This document shows positions 20,567-34,000 of a stretch of 64,000 nucleotides of DNA, in pieces. How positions within the stretch are numbered: position 1 is the stretch's first letter; each line of letters opens with the position of its first letter. Under the pieces are notes generated by a model, which worked only from the letters and a program-made list of their open reading frames with translations, had not been told where the DNA came from and did not search any database. The stretch comes from Apostichopus japonicus (lineage: Eukaryota > Echinodermata > Holothuroidea > Aspidochirotida > Stichopodidae), in assembly GCF_037975245.1 (NCBI RefSeq), contig NC_092579.1, positions 12,324,678-12,388,677 of the forward strand. Reading direction: 5' to 3'. Position numbers and translations under genes: made by a program.

Positions 20567-23500
20567 GCCTACACGGGGAGCTGTAAGTTTTAGTTAATCC
20601 ACCTAATATCTCAGTCCATACAGTGGCGCGATGGCTTGGCGCACTGTACGAGCTGATGATCGAGACTCTCTTTTGCATCCGTGGTTCGGACCCCGGTGGT
20701 GACGTCTTTTGCCGATCTTTTACATCAAGTGCCTACACGGGGAGCTGTAAGTATTAGTTAATCTAGCTAAGATCTCAGTCCATACAGTGGCGCGATGGCT
20801 TGGCGCACTGTACGAGCTGATGATCGAGACTCTCTTTTGCATCCATGGTTCGAAAACCGGTGATGACGTCTTTTACAGCAAGTGCCTACACGGGGAGCTG
20901 TAAGTATTAGTTAATCCACCTAATATCTCAGTCCATACAGTGGCGCGATGGCTTGGCGCACTGTACGAGCTGATGATCGAGACTCTCTTTTGCATCCGTG
21001 GTTCGAAACCCCGGTGGTGACGTCTTTTGCCGATCTTTTACAGAAAATGCCTACACGGGGAGCTGTAAGTATTAGTTAATCCACCTAATATCTCAGTCCA
21101 TACAGTGGCGCGATGGCTTGGCGCACTGTACGAGCTGATGATCGAGACTCTCTTTTGCATTCGTGGTTCGAACCCCGGTGATGACGTCTTTTGCCGATCT
21201 TTTACAGCAAGTGCCTACACGGGGAGCTGTAAGTATTAGTTAATCCAGCTAATATCTCAGTCCATACAGTGGCGCGATGGCTTGGCGCACTGTACGAGCT
21301 GATGATCGAGACTCTCTTTTGCATCCGTGGTTCGAAAGCCCGGTGATGACGTCTTTTGCCGATCTTTTACAGCAAGTGCCTACACGGGGAGCTGTAAGTA
21401 TTAGTTAATCCAGCTAATATCTCAGTCCATACAGTGGCGCGATGGCTTGGCGCACTGTACGAGCTGATGATCGAGACTCTCTTTTGCATCCGTGGTTCGA
21501 ACCCCGGTGATGACGTCTTTTGCCGATCTTTTACAGCAAGTGCCTACACGGGGAGCTGTAAGTATTAGTTAATCCACCTAATATCTCAGTCCATACAGTG
21601 GCGCGATGTCTTGGCGCACTGTACGAGCTGATGATCGAGACTCTCTTTTGCATCCGTGGTTCGAACCCCGGTGGTGACGTCTTTTACAGCAAGTGCCTAC
21701 ACGGGGAGCTGTAAGTATTAGTTAATCCAGCTAATATCTCAGTCCATACAGTGGCGCGATGGCTTGGCGCACTGTACGAGTTGATGATCGAGACTCTCTT
21801 TTGCATCCGTGGTTCGAACCCTGGTGGTGACGTCTTTTACAGCAAGTGCCTACACGGGGAGCTGTAAGTATTAGTTAATCCAGCTAATATCTCAGTCCAT
21901 ACAGTGGCGCGATGGCTTGGCGCACTGTACGAGCTGATGATCGAGACTCTCTTTTGCATCCGTGGTTCGAACCCCGGTGATGACGTCTTTTGCCGATCTT
22001 TTACAGCAAGTGCCTACACGGGGAGCTGTAAGTATTAGTTAATCCACCTAATATCTCAGTCCATACAGTGGCGCGATGGCTTGGCGCACTGTACGAGCTG
22101 ATGATCGAGACTCTCTTTTGCATCCGTGGTTCGAACCCTGGTGGTGACGTCTTTTACAACAAGTGCCTACACGGGGAGCTGTAAGTATTAGTTAATCCAC
22201 CTAATAACTCAGTCCATACAGTGGCGCGATGGCTTGGCGCACTGTACGAGCTGATGATCGAGACTCTCTTTTGCATCCGTGGTTCGAACCCCGGTGATGA
22301 CGTCTTTTGCCGATCTTTTACAGCAAGTGCCTACACGGGGAGCTGTAAGTTTTAGTTAATCCACCTAATATCTCAGTCCATACAGTGGCGCGATGGCTTG
22401 GCGCACTGTACGAGCTGATGATCGAGACTCTCTTTTGCATCCGTGGTTCGGACCCCGGTGGTGACGTCTTTTGCCGATCTTTTAAATCAAGTGCCTACAC
22501 GGGGAGCTGTAAGTATTAGTTAATCTAGCTAATATCTCAGTCCATACAGTGGCGCGATGGCTTGGCGCACTGTACGAGCTGATGATCGAGACTCTCTTTT
22601 GCATCCATGGTTCGAAAACCGGTGATGACGTCTTTTACAGCAAGTGCCTACACGGGGAGCTGTAAGTATTAGTTAATCCACCTAATATCTCAGTCCATAC
22701 AGTGGCGCGATGGCTTGGCGCACTGTACGAGCTGATGATCGAGACTCTCTTTTGCATCCGTGGTTCGAAACCCCTGTGGTGACGTCTTTTGCCGATCTTT
22801 TACAGAAAATGCCTACACGGGGAGCTGTAAGTATTAGTTAATCCACCTAATATCTCAGTCCATACAGTGGCGCGATGGCTTGGCGCACTGTACGAGCTGA
22901 TGATCGAGACTCTCTTTTGCATCCGTGGTTCGAACCCCGGTGATGACGTCTTTTGCCGATCTTTTACAGCAAGTGCCTACACGGGGAGCTGTAAGTATTA
23001 GTTAATCCACCTAATATCTCAGTCCATACAGTGGCGCGATGGCTTGGCGCACTGTACGAGCTGATGATCGAGACTCTCTTTTGCATCCGTGGTTCGAACC
23101 CCGGTGATGACGTCTTTTGCCGATCTTTTACAGCAAGTGCCTACACGGGGAGCTGTAAGTATTAGTTAATCCAGCTAATATCTCAGTCCATACAGTGGCG
23201 CGATGTCTTGGCGCACTGTACGAGCTGATGATCGAGACTCTCTTTTGCATCCGTGGTTCGAACCCCGGTGGTGACGTCTTTTACAGCAAGTGCCTACACG
23301 GGGAGCTGTAAGTATTAGTTAATCCACCTAATATCTCAGTCCATACAGTGGCGCGATGGCTTGGCGCACTGTACGAGTTGATGATCGAGACTCTCTTTTG
23401 CATCCGTGGTTCGAACCCTGGTGGTGACGTCTTTTACAGCAAGTGCCTACACGGGGAGCTGTAAGTATTAGTTAATCCACTTAATATCTCAGTCCATACA

Positions 23501-24090
23501 GTGGCGCGATGGCTTGGCGCACTGTACGAGCTGATGATCGAGACTCTCTTTTGCATCCGTGGTTCGAACCCCGGTGATGACGTCTTTTGCCGATCTTTTA
23601 CAGCAAGTGCCTACACGGGGAGCTGTAAGTATTAGTTAATCCACCTAATATCTCAGTCCATACAGTGGCGCGATGGCTTGGCGCACTGTACGAGTTGATG
23701 ATCGAGACTCTCTTTTGCATCCGTGGTTCGAAACCCTGGTGGTGACGTCTTTTACAGCAAGTGCCTACACGGGGAGCTGTAAGTATTAGTTAATCCAGCT
23801 AATATCTCAGTCCATACAGTGGCGCGATGGCTTGGCGCACTGTACGAGCTGATGATCGAGACTCTCTTTTGCATCCGTGGTTCGAAACCCCGGTGATGAC
23901 GTCTTTTACAGCAAGTGCCTACACGGGGAGCTGTAAGTATTAGTTAATCCACTTAATAACTCAGTCCATACAGTGGCGCGATGGCTTGGCGCACTGTACG
24001 AGCTGATGATCGAGACTCTCTTTTGCATCCGTGGTTCGAACCCCGGTGATGACGTCTTTTGCCGATCTTTTACAGCAAGTGCCTACACGG
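20567..24090 (+). repeat. Higher-order repeat, 1762 bp x 2
   Basis: Copies start at 20567 and 22329. Shared private changes are 1762 apart: gtaagtttt 20583/22345, atccatgg 20841/22603, cagaaaatgcc 21041/22803. Downstream the gatgtcttgg marker is 1597 apart (21605/23202), so the second copy has lost one L monomer. The right end is approximate because this repeat overlaps the start of the next one (1752 bp). Confidence 0.8.
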
Positions 24091-26314
24091 GGAGCTGTAA
24101 GTATTAGTTAATCCACCTAATATCTCAGTCCATACAGTGGCGCGATGGCTTGGCGCACTGTACGAGCTGATGATCGAGACTCTCTTTTGCATCCGTGGTT
24201 CGAAAACCGGTGATGACATCTTTTACAGCAAGTGCCTACACGGGGAGCTGTAAGTATTAGTTAATCCACCTAATATCTCAGTCCATACAGTGGCGCGATG
24301 GCTTGGCGCACTGTACGAGCTGATGATCGAGACCCTCTTTTGCATCCGTGGTTCGAAACCCCGGTGGTGACGTCTTTTGCCGATCTTTTACAGCAAGTGC
24401 CTACACGGGGAGCTGTAAGTATTAGTTAATCCAGCTCATATCTCAGTCCATACAGTGGCGCGATGGCTTGGCGCACTGTACGAGCTGATGATCGAGACTC
24501 TCTTTTGCATACGTGGTTCGAACCCCGGTGATGACGTCTTTTGCCGATCTTTTACAGCAAGTGCTTACACGGGGAGCTGTAAGTATTAGTTAATCCAGCT
24601 AATATCTCAGTCCATACAGTGGCGCGATGGCTTGGCGCACTGTACGAGCTGATGATCGAGACTCTCTTTTGCATCCGTGGTTCGAACCCCGGTGATGACG
24701 TCTTTTGCCGATCTTTTACAGCAAGTGCCTACACGGGGAGCTGTAAGTATTAGTTAATCCACCTAATATCTCAGTCCATACAGTGGCGCGATGGCTTGGC
24801 GCACTGTACGAGCTGATGATCGAGACTCTCTTTTGCATCCGTGGTTCGAACCCCGGTGATGACGTCTTTTGCCGATCTTTTACAGCAAGTGCCTACACGG
24901 GGAGCTGTAAGTATTAGTTAATCCAGCTAATATCTCAGTCCATACAGTGGCGCGATGTCTTGGCGCACTGTACGAGCTGATGATCGAGACTCTCTTTTGC
25001 ATCCGTGGTTCGAACCCCGGTGGTGACGTCTTTTACAGCAAGTGCCTACACGGGGAGCTGTAAGTATTAGTTAATCCACCTAATATCTCAGTCCATACAG
25101 TGGCGCGATGGCTTGGCGCACTGTACGAGTTGATGATCGAGACTCTCTTTTGCATCCGTGGTTCGAACCCTGGTGGTGACGTCTTTTACAGCAAGTGCCT
25201 ACACGGGGAGCTGTAAGTATTAGTTAATCCACTTAATATCTCAGTCCATACAGTGGCGCGATGGCTTGGCGCACTGTACGAGCTGATGATCGAGACTCTC
25301 TTTTGCATCCGTGGTTCGAACCCCGGTGATGACGTCTTTTGCCGATCTTTTACAGCAAGTGCCTACACGGGGAGCTGTAAGTATTAGTTAATCCACCTAA
25401 TATCTCAGTCCATACAGTGGCGCGATGGCTTGGCGCACTGTACGAGTTGATGATCGAGACTCTCTTTTGCATCCGTGGTTCGAAACCCTGGTGGTGACGC
25501 CTTTTACAGCAAGTGCCTACACGGGGAGCTGTAAGTATTAGTTAATCCAGCTAATATCTCAGTCCATACAGTGGCGCGATGGCTTGGCGCACTGTACGAG
25601 CTGATGATCGAGACTCTCTTTTGCATCCGTGGTTCGAAACCCCGGTGATGACGTCTTTTACAGCAAGTGCCTACACGGGGAGCTGTAAGTATTAGTTAAT
25701 CCACTTAATAACTCAGTCCATACAGTGGCGCGATGGCTTGGCGCACTGTACGAGCTGATGATCGAGACTCTCTTTTGCATCCGTGGTTCGAACCCCGGTG
25801 ATGACGTCTTTTGCCGATCTTTTACAGCAAGTGCCTACACGGGGAGCTGTAAGTATTAGTTAATCCAGCTAATATCTCAGTCCATACAGTGGCGCGATGG
25901 CTTGGCGCACTGTACGAGCTGATGATCGAGACTCTCTTTTGCATCCGTGGTTCGAAAACCGGTGATGACATCTTTTACAGCAAGTGCCTACACGGGGAGC
26001 TGTAAGTATTAGTTAATCCAGCTAATATCTCAGTCCATACAGTGGCGCGATGGCTTGGCGCACTGTACGAGCTGATGATCGAGACCCTCTTTTGCATCCG
26101 TGGTTCGAAACCCCGGTGGTGACGTCTTTTGCCGATCTTTTACAGCAAGTGCCTACACGGGGAGCTGTAAGTATTAGTTAATCCAGCTCATATCTCAGTC
26201 CATACAGTGGCGCGATGGCTTGGCGCACTGTACGAGCTGATGATCGAGACTCTCTTTTGCATACGTGGTTCGAACCCCGGTGATGACGTCTTTTGCCGAT
26301 CTTTTACAGCAAGT
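22975..26314 (+). repeat. Higher-order repeat, 1752 bp x 2
   Basis: Copies at 22975-24726 and from 24727. Five independent markers share the 1752 offset: gatgtc 23202/24954, gagttg 23375/25127, gaccctctttt 24331/26083, gctcata 24434/26186, gtgcttac 24561/26313. Agreement stops just after the last marker. About 11 monomers per unit, mixed S and L. Confidence 0.88.
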
Positions 26315-28040
26315 GCTTACACGGGGAGCTGTAAGTATTAGTTAATCCACCTAATATCTCAGTCCATACAGTGGCGCGATGGCTTGGCGCACTGTACGAG
26401 CTGATGATCGAGACTCTCTTTTGCATCCGTGGTTCGAAACCCCGGTGATGACGTCTTTTACAGCAAGTGCCTTCACGGGGAGCTGTAAGTATTAGTTAAT
26501 CCACCTAATATCTCAGTCCATACAGTGGCGCGATGGCTTGGCGCACTGTACGAGCTGATGATCGAGACTCTCTTTTGCATCCGTGGTTCGAACCCCGGTG
26601 ATGACGTCTTTTACAGCAAGTGCCTACACGGGGAGCTGTAAGTATTAGTTAATCCAGCTAATATCTCAGTCCATACAGTGGCGCGATGGCTTGGCGCACT
26701 GTACGAGCTGATGATCGAGACTCTCTTTTGCATCCGTGGTTCGAACCCCGGTGATGACGTCTTTTGCCGATCTTTTACAGCAAGTGCCTACACGGGGAGC
26801 TGTAAGTATTAGTTAATCCACCTAATATCTCAGTCCATACATTGGCGCGATGGCTTGGCGCACTGTACGAGCTGATGATCGAGACTCTCTTTTGCATCCG
26901 TGGTTCGAAACCCCGGTGGTGACGTCTTTTGCCGATCTTTTACAGCAAGTGCCTACACGGGGAGCAGTAAGTATTAGTTAATCCAGCTAATATCTCAGTC
27001 CATACAGTGGCGCGATGGCTTGGCGCACTGTACGAGCTGATGATCGAGACTCTCTTTTGCATACGTGGTTCGAACCCCGGTGATGACGTCTTTTGCCGAT
27101 CTTTTACAGCAAGTGCCTACACGGGGAGCTGTAAGTATTAGTTAATCCAGCTAATATCTCAGTCCATACAGTGGCGCGATGGCTTGGCGCACTGTACGAG
27201 CTGATGATCGAGACTCTCTTTTGCATCCGTGGTTCGAAACCCCGGTGATGACGTCTTTTGCCGATCTTTTACAGCAAGTGCCTACACGGGGAGCTGTAAG
27301 TATTAGTTAATCCAGCTAATATCTCAGTCCATACAGTGGCGCGATGGCTTGGCGCACTGTACGAGCTGATGATCGAGACTCTCTTTTGCATCCGTGGTTC
27401 GAAACCCCGGTGATGACGTCTTTTGCCGATCTTTTACAGCAAGTGCCTACACGGGGAGCTGTAAGTATTAGTTAATCCAGCTAATATCTCAGTCCATACA
27501 GTGGCGCGATGGCTTGGCGCACTGTACGAGCTGATGATCGAGACTCTCTTTTGCATCCGTGGTTCGAAACCCCGGTGATGACGTCTTTTGCATCCGATCT
27601 TTTACAGCAAGTGCCTACACGGGGAGCTGTAAGTATTAGTTAATCCAGCTAATATCTCAGTCCATACAGTGGCGCGATGGCTTGGCGCACTGTACGAGCT
27701 GATGATCGAGACTCTCTTTTGCATCCGTGGTTCCAAACCCCGGTGATGACGTCTTTTACAGCAAATGCCTACACAGGGAGCTGTAAGTATTAGTTAATCC
27801 AGCTAATATCTCAGTCCATACAGTGGCGCGATGGCTTGGCGCACTGTACGAGCTGATGATCGAGACTCTCTTTTGCATCCGTGGTTCGAAACCCCATGGT
27901 GACGTCTTTTGCCGATCTTTTACAGCAAGTGCCTACACGGGGAGCTGTAAGTATTAGTTAATCCAGCTAATATCTCAGTCCATACAGTGGCGCGATGGCT
28001 TGGCGCACTGTACGAGCTGATGATCGAGACTCTCTTTTGC

Positions 28041-28060
28041 ATCCCGGGTTCGAACCCCGG
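28041..28060 (+). other. Monomer with a perfect tRNA T-arm
   Basis: In this one copy the usual atccgtggtt is atcccgggtt. CCGGG (28044-28048) then pairs fully with CCCGG (28056-28060) around the loop TTCGAAC, a canonical five-pair T-arm. Other copies have three of five pairs. It may be a retained ancestral state or a chance reversion. Confidence 0.5.
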
Positions 28061-28099
28061 TGATGACGTCTTTTGCCGATCTTTTACAGCAAGTGCCTA

Positions 28100-31000
28100 C
28101 ACGGGGAGCTGTAAGTATTAGTTAATCCAGCTAATATCTCAGTCCATACAGTGGCGCGATGGCTTGGCGCACTGTACGAGCTGATGATCGAGACTCTCTT
28201 TTGCATCCGTGGTTCGAACCCCGGTGGTGACGTCTTTTACAGCAAGTGCCTACACGAGGAACTGTAAGTATTAGTTAATCCAGCTAATATCTCAGTCCAT
28301 ACAGTGGCGCGATGTCTTGGCGCACTGTACGAGCTGATGATCGAGACTCTCTTTTGCATCCGTGGTTCGAACCCCGGTGGTGACGTCTTTTACAGCAAGT
28401 GCCTACACGGGGAGCTGTAAGTATTAGTTAATCCAGCTAATATCTCAGTCCATACAGTGGCGCGATGGCTTGGCGCACTGTACGAGCTGATGATCGAGAC
28501 TCTCTTTTGCATCCGTGGTTCGAACCCCGGTGGTGACGTCTTTTACAGCAAGTGCCTACACGGGGAGCTGTAAGTATTAGTTAATCCAGCTAATATCTCA
28601 GTCCATACAGTGGCGCGATGTCTTGGCGCACTGTACGAGCTGATGATCGAGACTCTCTTTTGCATCCGTGGTTCGAACCCCGGTGGTGACGTCTTTTACA
28701 GCAAGTGCCTACACGGGGAGCTGTAAGTATTAGTTAATCCACCTAATATCTCAGTCCATACAGTGGCGCGATGGCTTGGCGCACTGTACGAGCTGATGAT
28801 CGAGACTCTCTTTTGCATCCGTGGTTCGAACCCCGGTGGTGACGTCTTTTACAGCAAGTGCCTACACGGGGAGCTGTAAGTATTAGTTAATCCACTTAAT
28901 ATCTCAGTCCATACAGTGGCGCGATGGCTTGGCGCACTGTACGAGCTGATGATCGAGACTCTATTTGCATCCGTGGTTCGAAAGCCCGGTGATGACGTCT
29001 TTTGCAGATCTTTTACAGCAAGTGCCTACACGGGGAGCTGTAAGTATTAGTTAATCCAGCTAATATCTCAGTCCATACAGTGGCGCGATGGCTTGGCGCA
29101 CTGTACGAGCTGATGATCGAGACTCTCTTTTGCATCCGTGGTTCGAAACCCCGGTGGTGACGTCTTTTGCCGATCTTTTACAGCAAGTGCCTACACGGGG
29201 AGCTGTAAGTATTAGTTAATCCAGCTAATATCTCAGTCCATACAGTGGCGCGATGGCTTGGCGCACTGTACGAGCTGATGATCGAGACTCTCTTTTGCAT
29301 CCGTGGTTCGAACCCCGGTGATGACGTCTTTTGCATCCGATCTTTTACAGCAAGTGCCTACACGGGGAGCTGTAAGTATTAGCTAATCCAGCTAATATCT
29401 CAGTCCATACAGTGGCGCGATGGCTTGGCGCACTGTACGAGCTGATGATCGAGACTCTCTTTTGCATCCGTGGTTCGAACCCCGGTGATGACGTCTTTTA
29501 CAGCAAGTGCCTACACGGGGAGCTGTAAGTATTAGTTAATCCAGCTAATATCTCAGTCCATACAGTGGCGCGATGGCTTGGCGCACTGTACGAGCTGATG
29601 ATCGAGACTCTCTTTTGCATCCGTGGTTCGAACCCCGGTGATGACGTCTTTTGCCGATCTTTTACAGCAAGTGCCTACACGGGGAGCTGTAAGTATTAGT
29701 TAATCCACCTAATATCTCAGTCCATACAGTGGCGCGATGGCTTGGCGCACTGTACGAGCTGATGATCGAGACTCTCTTTTGCATCCGTGGTTCGAACCCC
29801 GGTGATGACGTCTTTTGCCGATCTTTTACAGCAAGTGCCTACACGGGGAGCTGTAAGTATTAGTTAATCCACCTAATATCTCAGTCCATACAGTGGCGCG
29901 ATGGCTTGGCGCACTGTACGAGTTGATGATCGAGACTCTCTTTTGCATCCGTGGTTCGAACCCTGGTGGTGACGTCTTTTACAGCAAGTGCCTACACGGG
30001 GAGCTGTAAGTATTAGTTAATCCAGCTAATATCTCAGTCCATACAGTGGCGCGATGGCTTGGCGCACTGTACGAGCTGATGATCGAGACTCTCTTTTGCA
30101 TCCGTGGTTCGAACCCCGGTGGTGACGTCTTTTACAGCAAGTGCCTACACGAGGAACTGTAAGTATTAGTTAATCCAGCTAATATCTCAGTCCATACAGT
30201 GGCGCGATGTCTTGGCGCACTGTACGAGCTGATGATCGAGACTCTCTTTTGCATCCGTGGTTCGAACCCCGGTGGTGACGTCTTTTACAGCAAGTGCCTA
30301 CACGGGGAGCTGTAAGTATTAGTTAATCCAGCTAATATCTCAGTCCATACAGTGGCGCGATGGCTTGGCGCACTGTACGAGCTGATGATCGAGACTCTCT
30401 TTTGCATCCGTGGTTCGAACCCCGGTGGTGACGTCTTTTACAGCAAGTGCCTACACGGGGAGCTGTAAGTATTAGTTAATCCAGCAAATATCTCAGTCCA
30501 TACAGTGGCGCGATGTCTTGGCGCACTGTACGAGCTGATGATCGAGACTCTCTTTTGCATCCGTGGTTCGAACCCCGGTGGTGACGTCTTTTACAGCAAG
30601 TGCCTACACGGGGAGCTGTAAGTATTAGTTAATCCACCTAATATCTCAGTCCATACAGTGGCGCGATGGCTTGGCGCACTGTACGAGCTGATGATCGAGA
30701 CTCTCTTTTGCATCCGTGGTTCGAACCCCGGTGGTGACGTCTTTTACAGCAAGTGCCTACACGGGGAGCTGTAAGTATTAGTTAATCCACTTAATATCTC
30801 AGTCCATACAGTGGCGCGATGGCTTGGCGCACTGTACGAGCTGATGATCGAGACTCTATTTGCATCCGTGGTTCGAAAGCCCGGTGATGACGTCTTTTGC
30901 AGATCTTTTACAGCAAGTGCCTACACGGGGAGCTGTAAGTATTAGTTAATCCAGCTAATATCTCAGTCCATACAGTGGCGCGATGGCTTGGCGCACTGTA

Positions 31001-34000
31001 CGAGCTGATGATCGAGACTCTCTTTTGCATCCGTGGTTCGAAACCCCGGTGGTGACGTCTTTTGCCGATCTTTTACAGCAAGTGCCTACACGGGGAGCTG
31101 TAAGTATTAGTTAATCCAGCTAATATCTCAGTCCATACATTGGCGCGATGGCTTGGCGCACTGTACGAGCTGATGATCGAGACTCTCTTTTGCATCCGTG
31201 GTTCGAACCCCGGTGATGACGTCTTTTGCATCCGATCTTTTACAGCAAGTGCCTACACGGGGAGCTGTAAGTATTAGCTAATCCAGCTAATATCTCAGTC
31301 CATACAGTGGCGCGATGGCTTGGCGCACTGTACGAGCTGATGATCGAGACTCTCTTTTGCATCCGTGGTTCGAACCCCGGTGATGACGTCTTTTACAGCA
31401 AGTGCCTACACGGGGAGCTGTAAGTATTAGTTAATCCAGCTAATATCTCAGTCCATACAGTGGCGCGATGGCTTGGCGCACTGTACGAGCTGATGATCGA
31501 GACTCTCTTTTGCATCCGTGGTTCGAACCCCGGTGATGACGTCTTTTGCCGATCTTTTACAGCAAGTGCCTACACGGGGAGCTGTAAGTATTAGTTAATC
31601 CACCTAATATCTCAGTCCATACAGTGGCGCGATGGCTTGGCGCACTGTACGAGCTGATGATCGAGACTCTCTTTTGCATCCGTGGTTCGAACCCCGGTGA
31701 TGACGTCTTTTGCCGATCTTTTACAGCAAGTGCCTACACGGGGAGCTGTAAGTATTAGTTAATCCACCTAATATCTCAGTCCATACAGTGGCGCGATGGC
31801 TTGGCGCACTGTACGAGTTGATGATCGAGACTCTCTTTTGCATCCGTGGTTCGAACCCTGGTGGTGACGTCTTTTACAGCAAGTGCATACACGGGGAGCT
31901 GTAAGTATTAGTTAATCCACCTAATATCTCAGTCCATACAGTGGCGCGATGGCTTGGCGCACTGTACGAGCTGATGATCGAGACTCTCTTTTGCATCCGT
32001 GGTTCGAAACCCCGGTGATGACGTCTTTTACAGCAAGTGCCTACACGGGGAGCTGTAAGTATTAGTTAATCCACCTAATAACTCAGTCCATACAGTGGCG
32101 CGATGGCTTGGCGCACTGTACGAGCTGATGATCGAGACTCTCTTTTGCATCCGTGGTTCGAACCCCGGTGATGACGTCTTTTGCCGATCTTTTACAGCAA
32201 GTGCCTACACGGGGAGCTGTAAGTATTAGTTAATCCAGCTAATATCTCAGTCCATACAGTGGCGCGATGGCTTGGCGCACTGTACGAGCTGATGATCGAG
32301 ACTCTCTTTTGCATCCGTGGTTCGAACCCCGGTGATGACGTCTTTTGCCGATCTTTTACAGCAAGTGCCTACACGGGGAGCTGTAAGTATTAGTTAATCC
32401 AGCTAATATCTCAGTCCATACAGTGGCGCGATGGCTTGGCGCACTGTACGAGCTGATGATCGAGACTCTCTCTTGCATCCGTGGTTCGAAACCCCGGTGA
32501 TGACGTCTTTTACAGCAAGTGCCTACACGGGGAGCTGTAAGTATTAGTTAATCCACCTAATAACTCAGTCCATACAGTGGCGCGATGGCTTGGCGCACTG
32601 TACGAGCTGATGATCGAGACTCTCTTTTGCATCCGTGGTTCGAACCCCGGTGATGACGTCTTTTGCATCCGATCTTTTACAGCAAGTGCCTACACGGGGA
32701 GCTGTAAGTATTAGTTAATCCACCTAATATCTCAGTCCATACAGTGGCGCGATGGCTTGGCGCACTGTACGAGCTGATGATCGAGACTCTCTTTTGCATC
32801 CGTGGTTCGAACCCCGGTGATGACGTCTTTTGCCGATCTTTTACAGCAAGTGCCTACACGGGGAGCTGTAAGTATTAGTTAATCCAGCTAATATCTCAGT
32901 CCATACAGTGGCGCGATGGCTTGGCGCACTGTACGAGCTGATGATCGAGACTCTCTTTTGCATCCGTGGTTCGAAACCCCGGTGATGACGTCTTTTGCCG
33001 ATCTTTTACAGCAAGTGCCTACACGGGGAGCTGTAAATATTAGTTAATCCACCTAATATCTCAGTCCATACAGTGGCGCGATGGCTTGGCGCACTGTACG
33101 AGCTGATGATCGAGACTCTCTCTTGCATCCGAGGTTCGAAACCCCGGTGATGACGTCATTTGCCGATCTTTTACAGCAAGTGCCTACACGGGGAGCTGTA
33201 AGTATTAGTTAATCCAGCTAATATCTCAGTCCATACAGTGGCGCGATGGCTTGGCGCACTGTACGAGCTGATGATCGAGACCCTCTTTTGCATCCGTGGT
33301 TCGAAACCCCGGTGGTGACGTCTTTTGCATCCGATCTTTTACAGCAAGTGCCTACACGGGGAGCTGTAAGTATTAGTTAATCCAGCTAATATCTCAGTCC
33401 ATACAGTGGCGCGATGGCTTGGCGCACTGTACGAGCTGATGATCGAGACTCTCTTTTGCATCCGTGGTTCGAACCCCGGTGATGACGTCTTTTGCATCCG
33501 ATCTTTTACAGCAAGTGCCTACACGGGGAGCTGTAAGTATTAGTTAATCCAGCTAATATCTCAGTCCATACAGTGGCGCGATGGCTTGGCGCACTGTACG
33601 AGCTGATGATCGAGACTCTCTTTTGCATCCGTGGTTCGAAACCCCGGTGATGACGTCTTTTGCCGATCTTTTACAGCAAGTGCCTACACGGGGAGCTGTA
33701 AGTATTAGTTAATCCAGCTAATATCTCAGTCCATACAGTGGCGCGATGGCTTGGCGCACTGTACGAGCTGATGATCGAGACTCTCTTTTGCATCCGTGGT
33801 TCGAAACCCCGGTGATGACGTCTTTTACAGCAAATGCCTACACGGGGAGCTGTAAGTATTAGTTAATCCAGCTAATATCTCAGTCCATACAGTGGCGCGA
33901 TGGCTTGGCGCACTGTACGAGCTGATGATCGAGACTCTCTTTTGCATCCGTGGTTCGAAACCCCATGGTGACGTCTTTTGCCGATCTTTTACAGCAAGTG

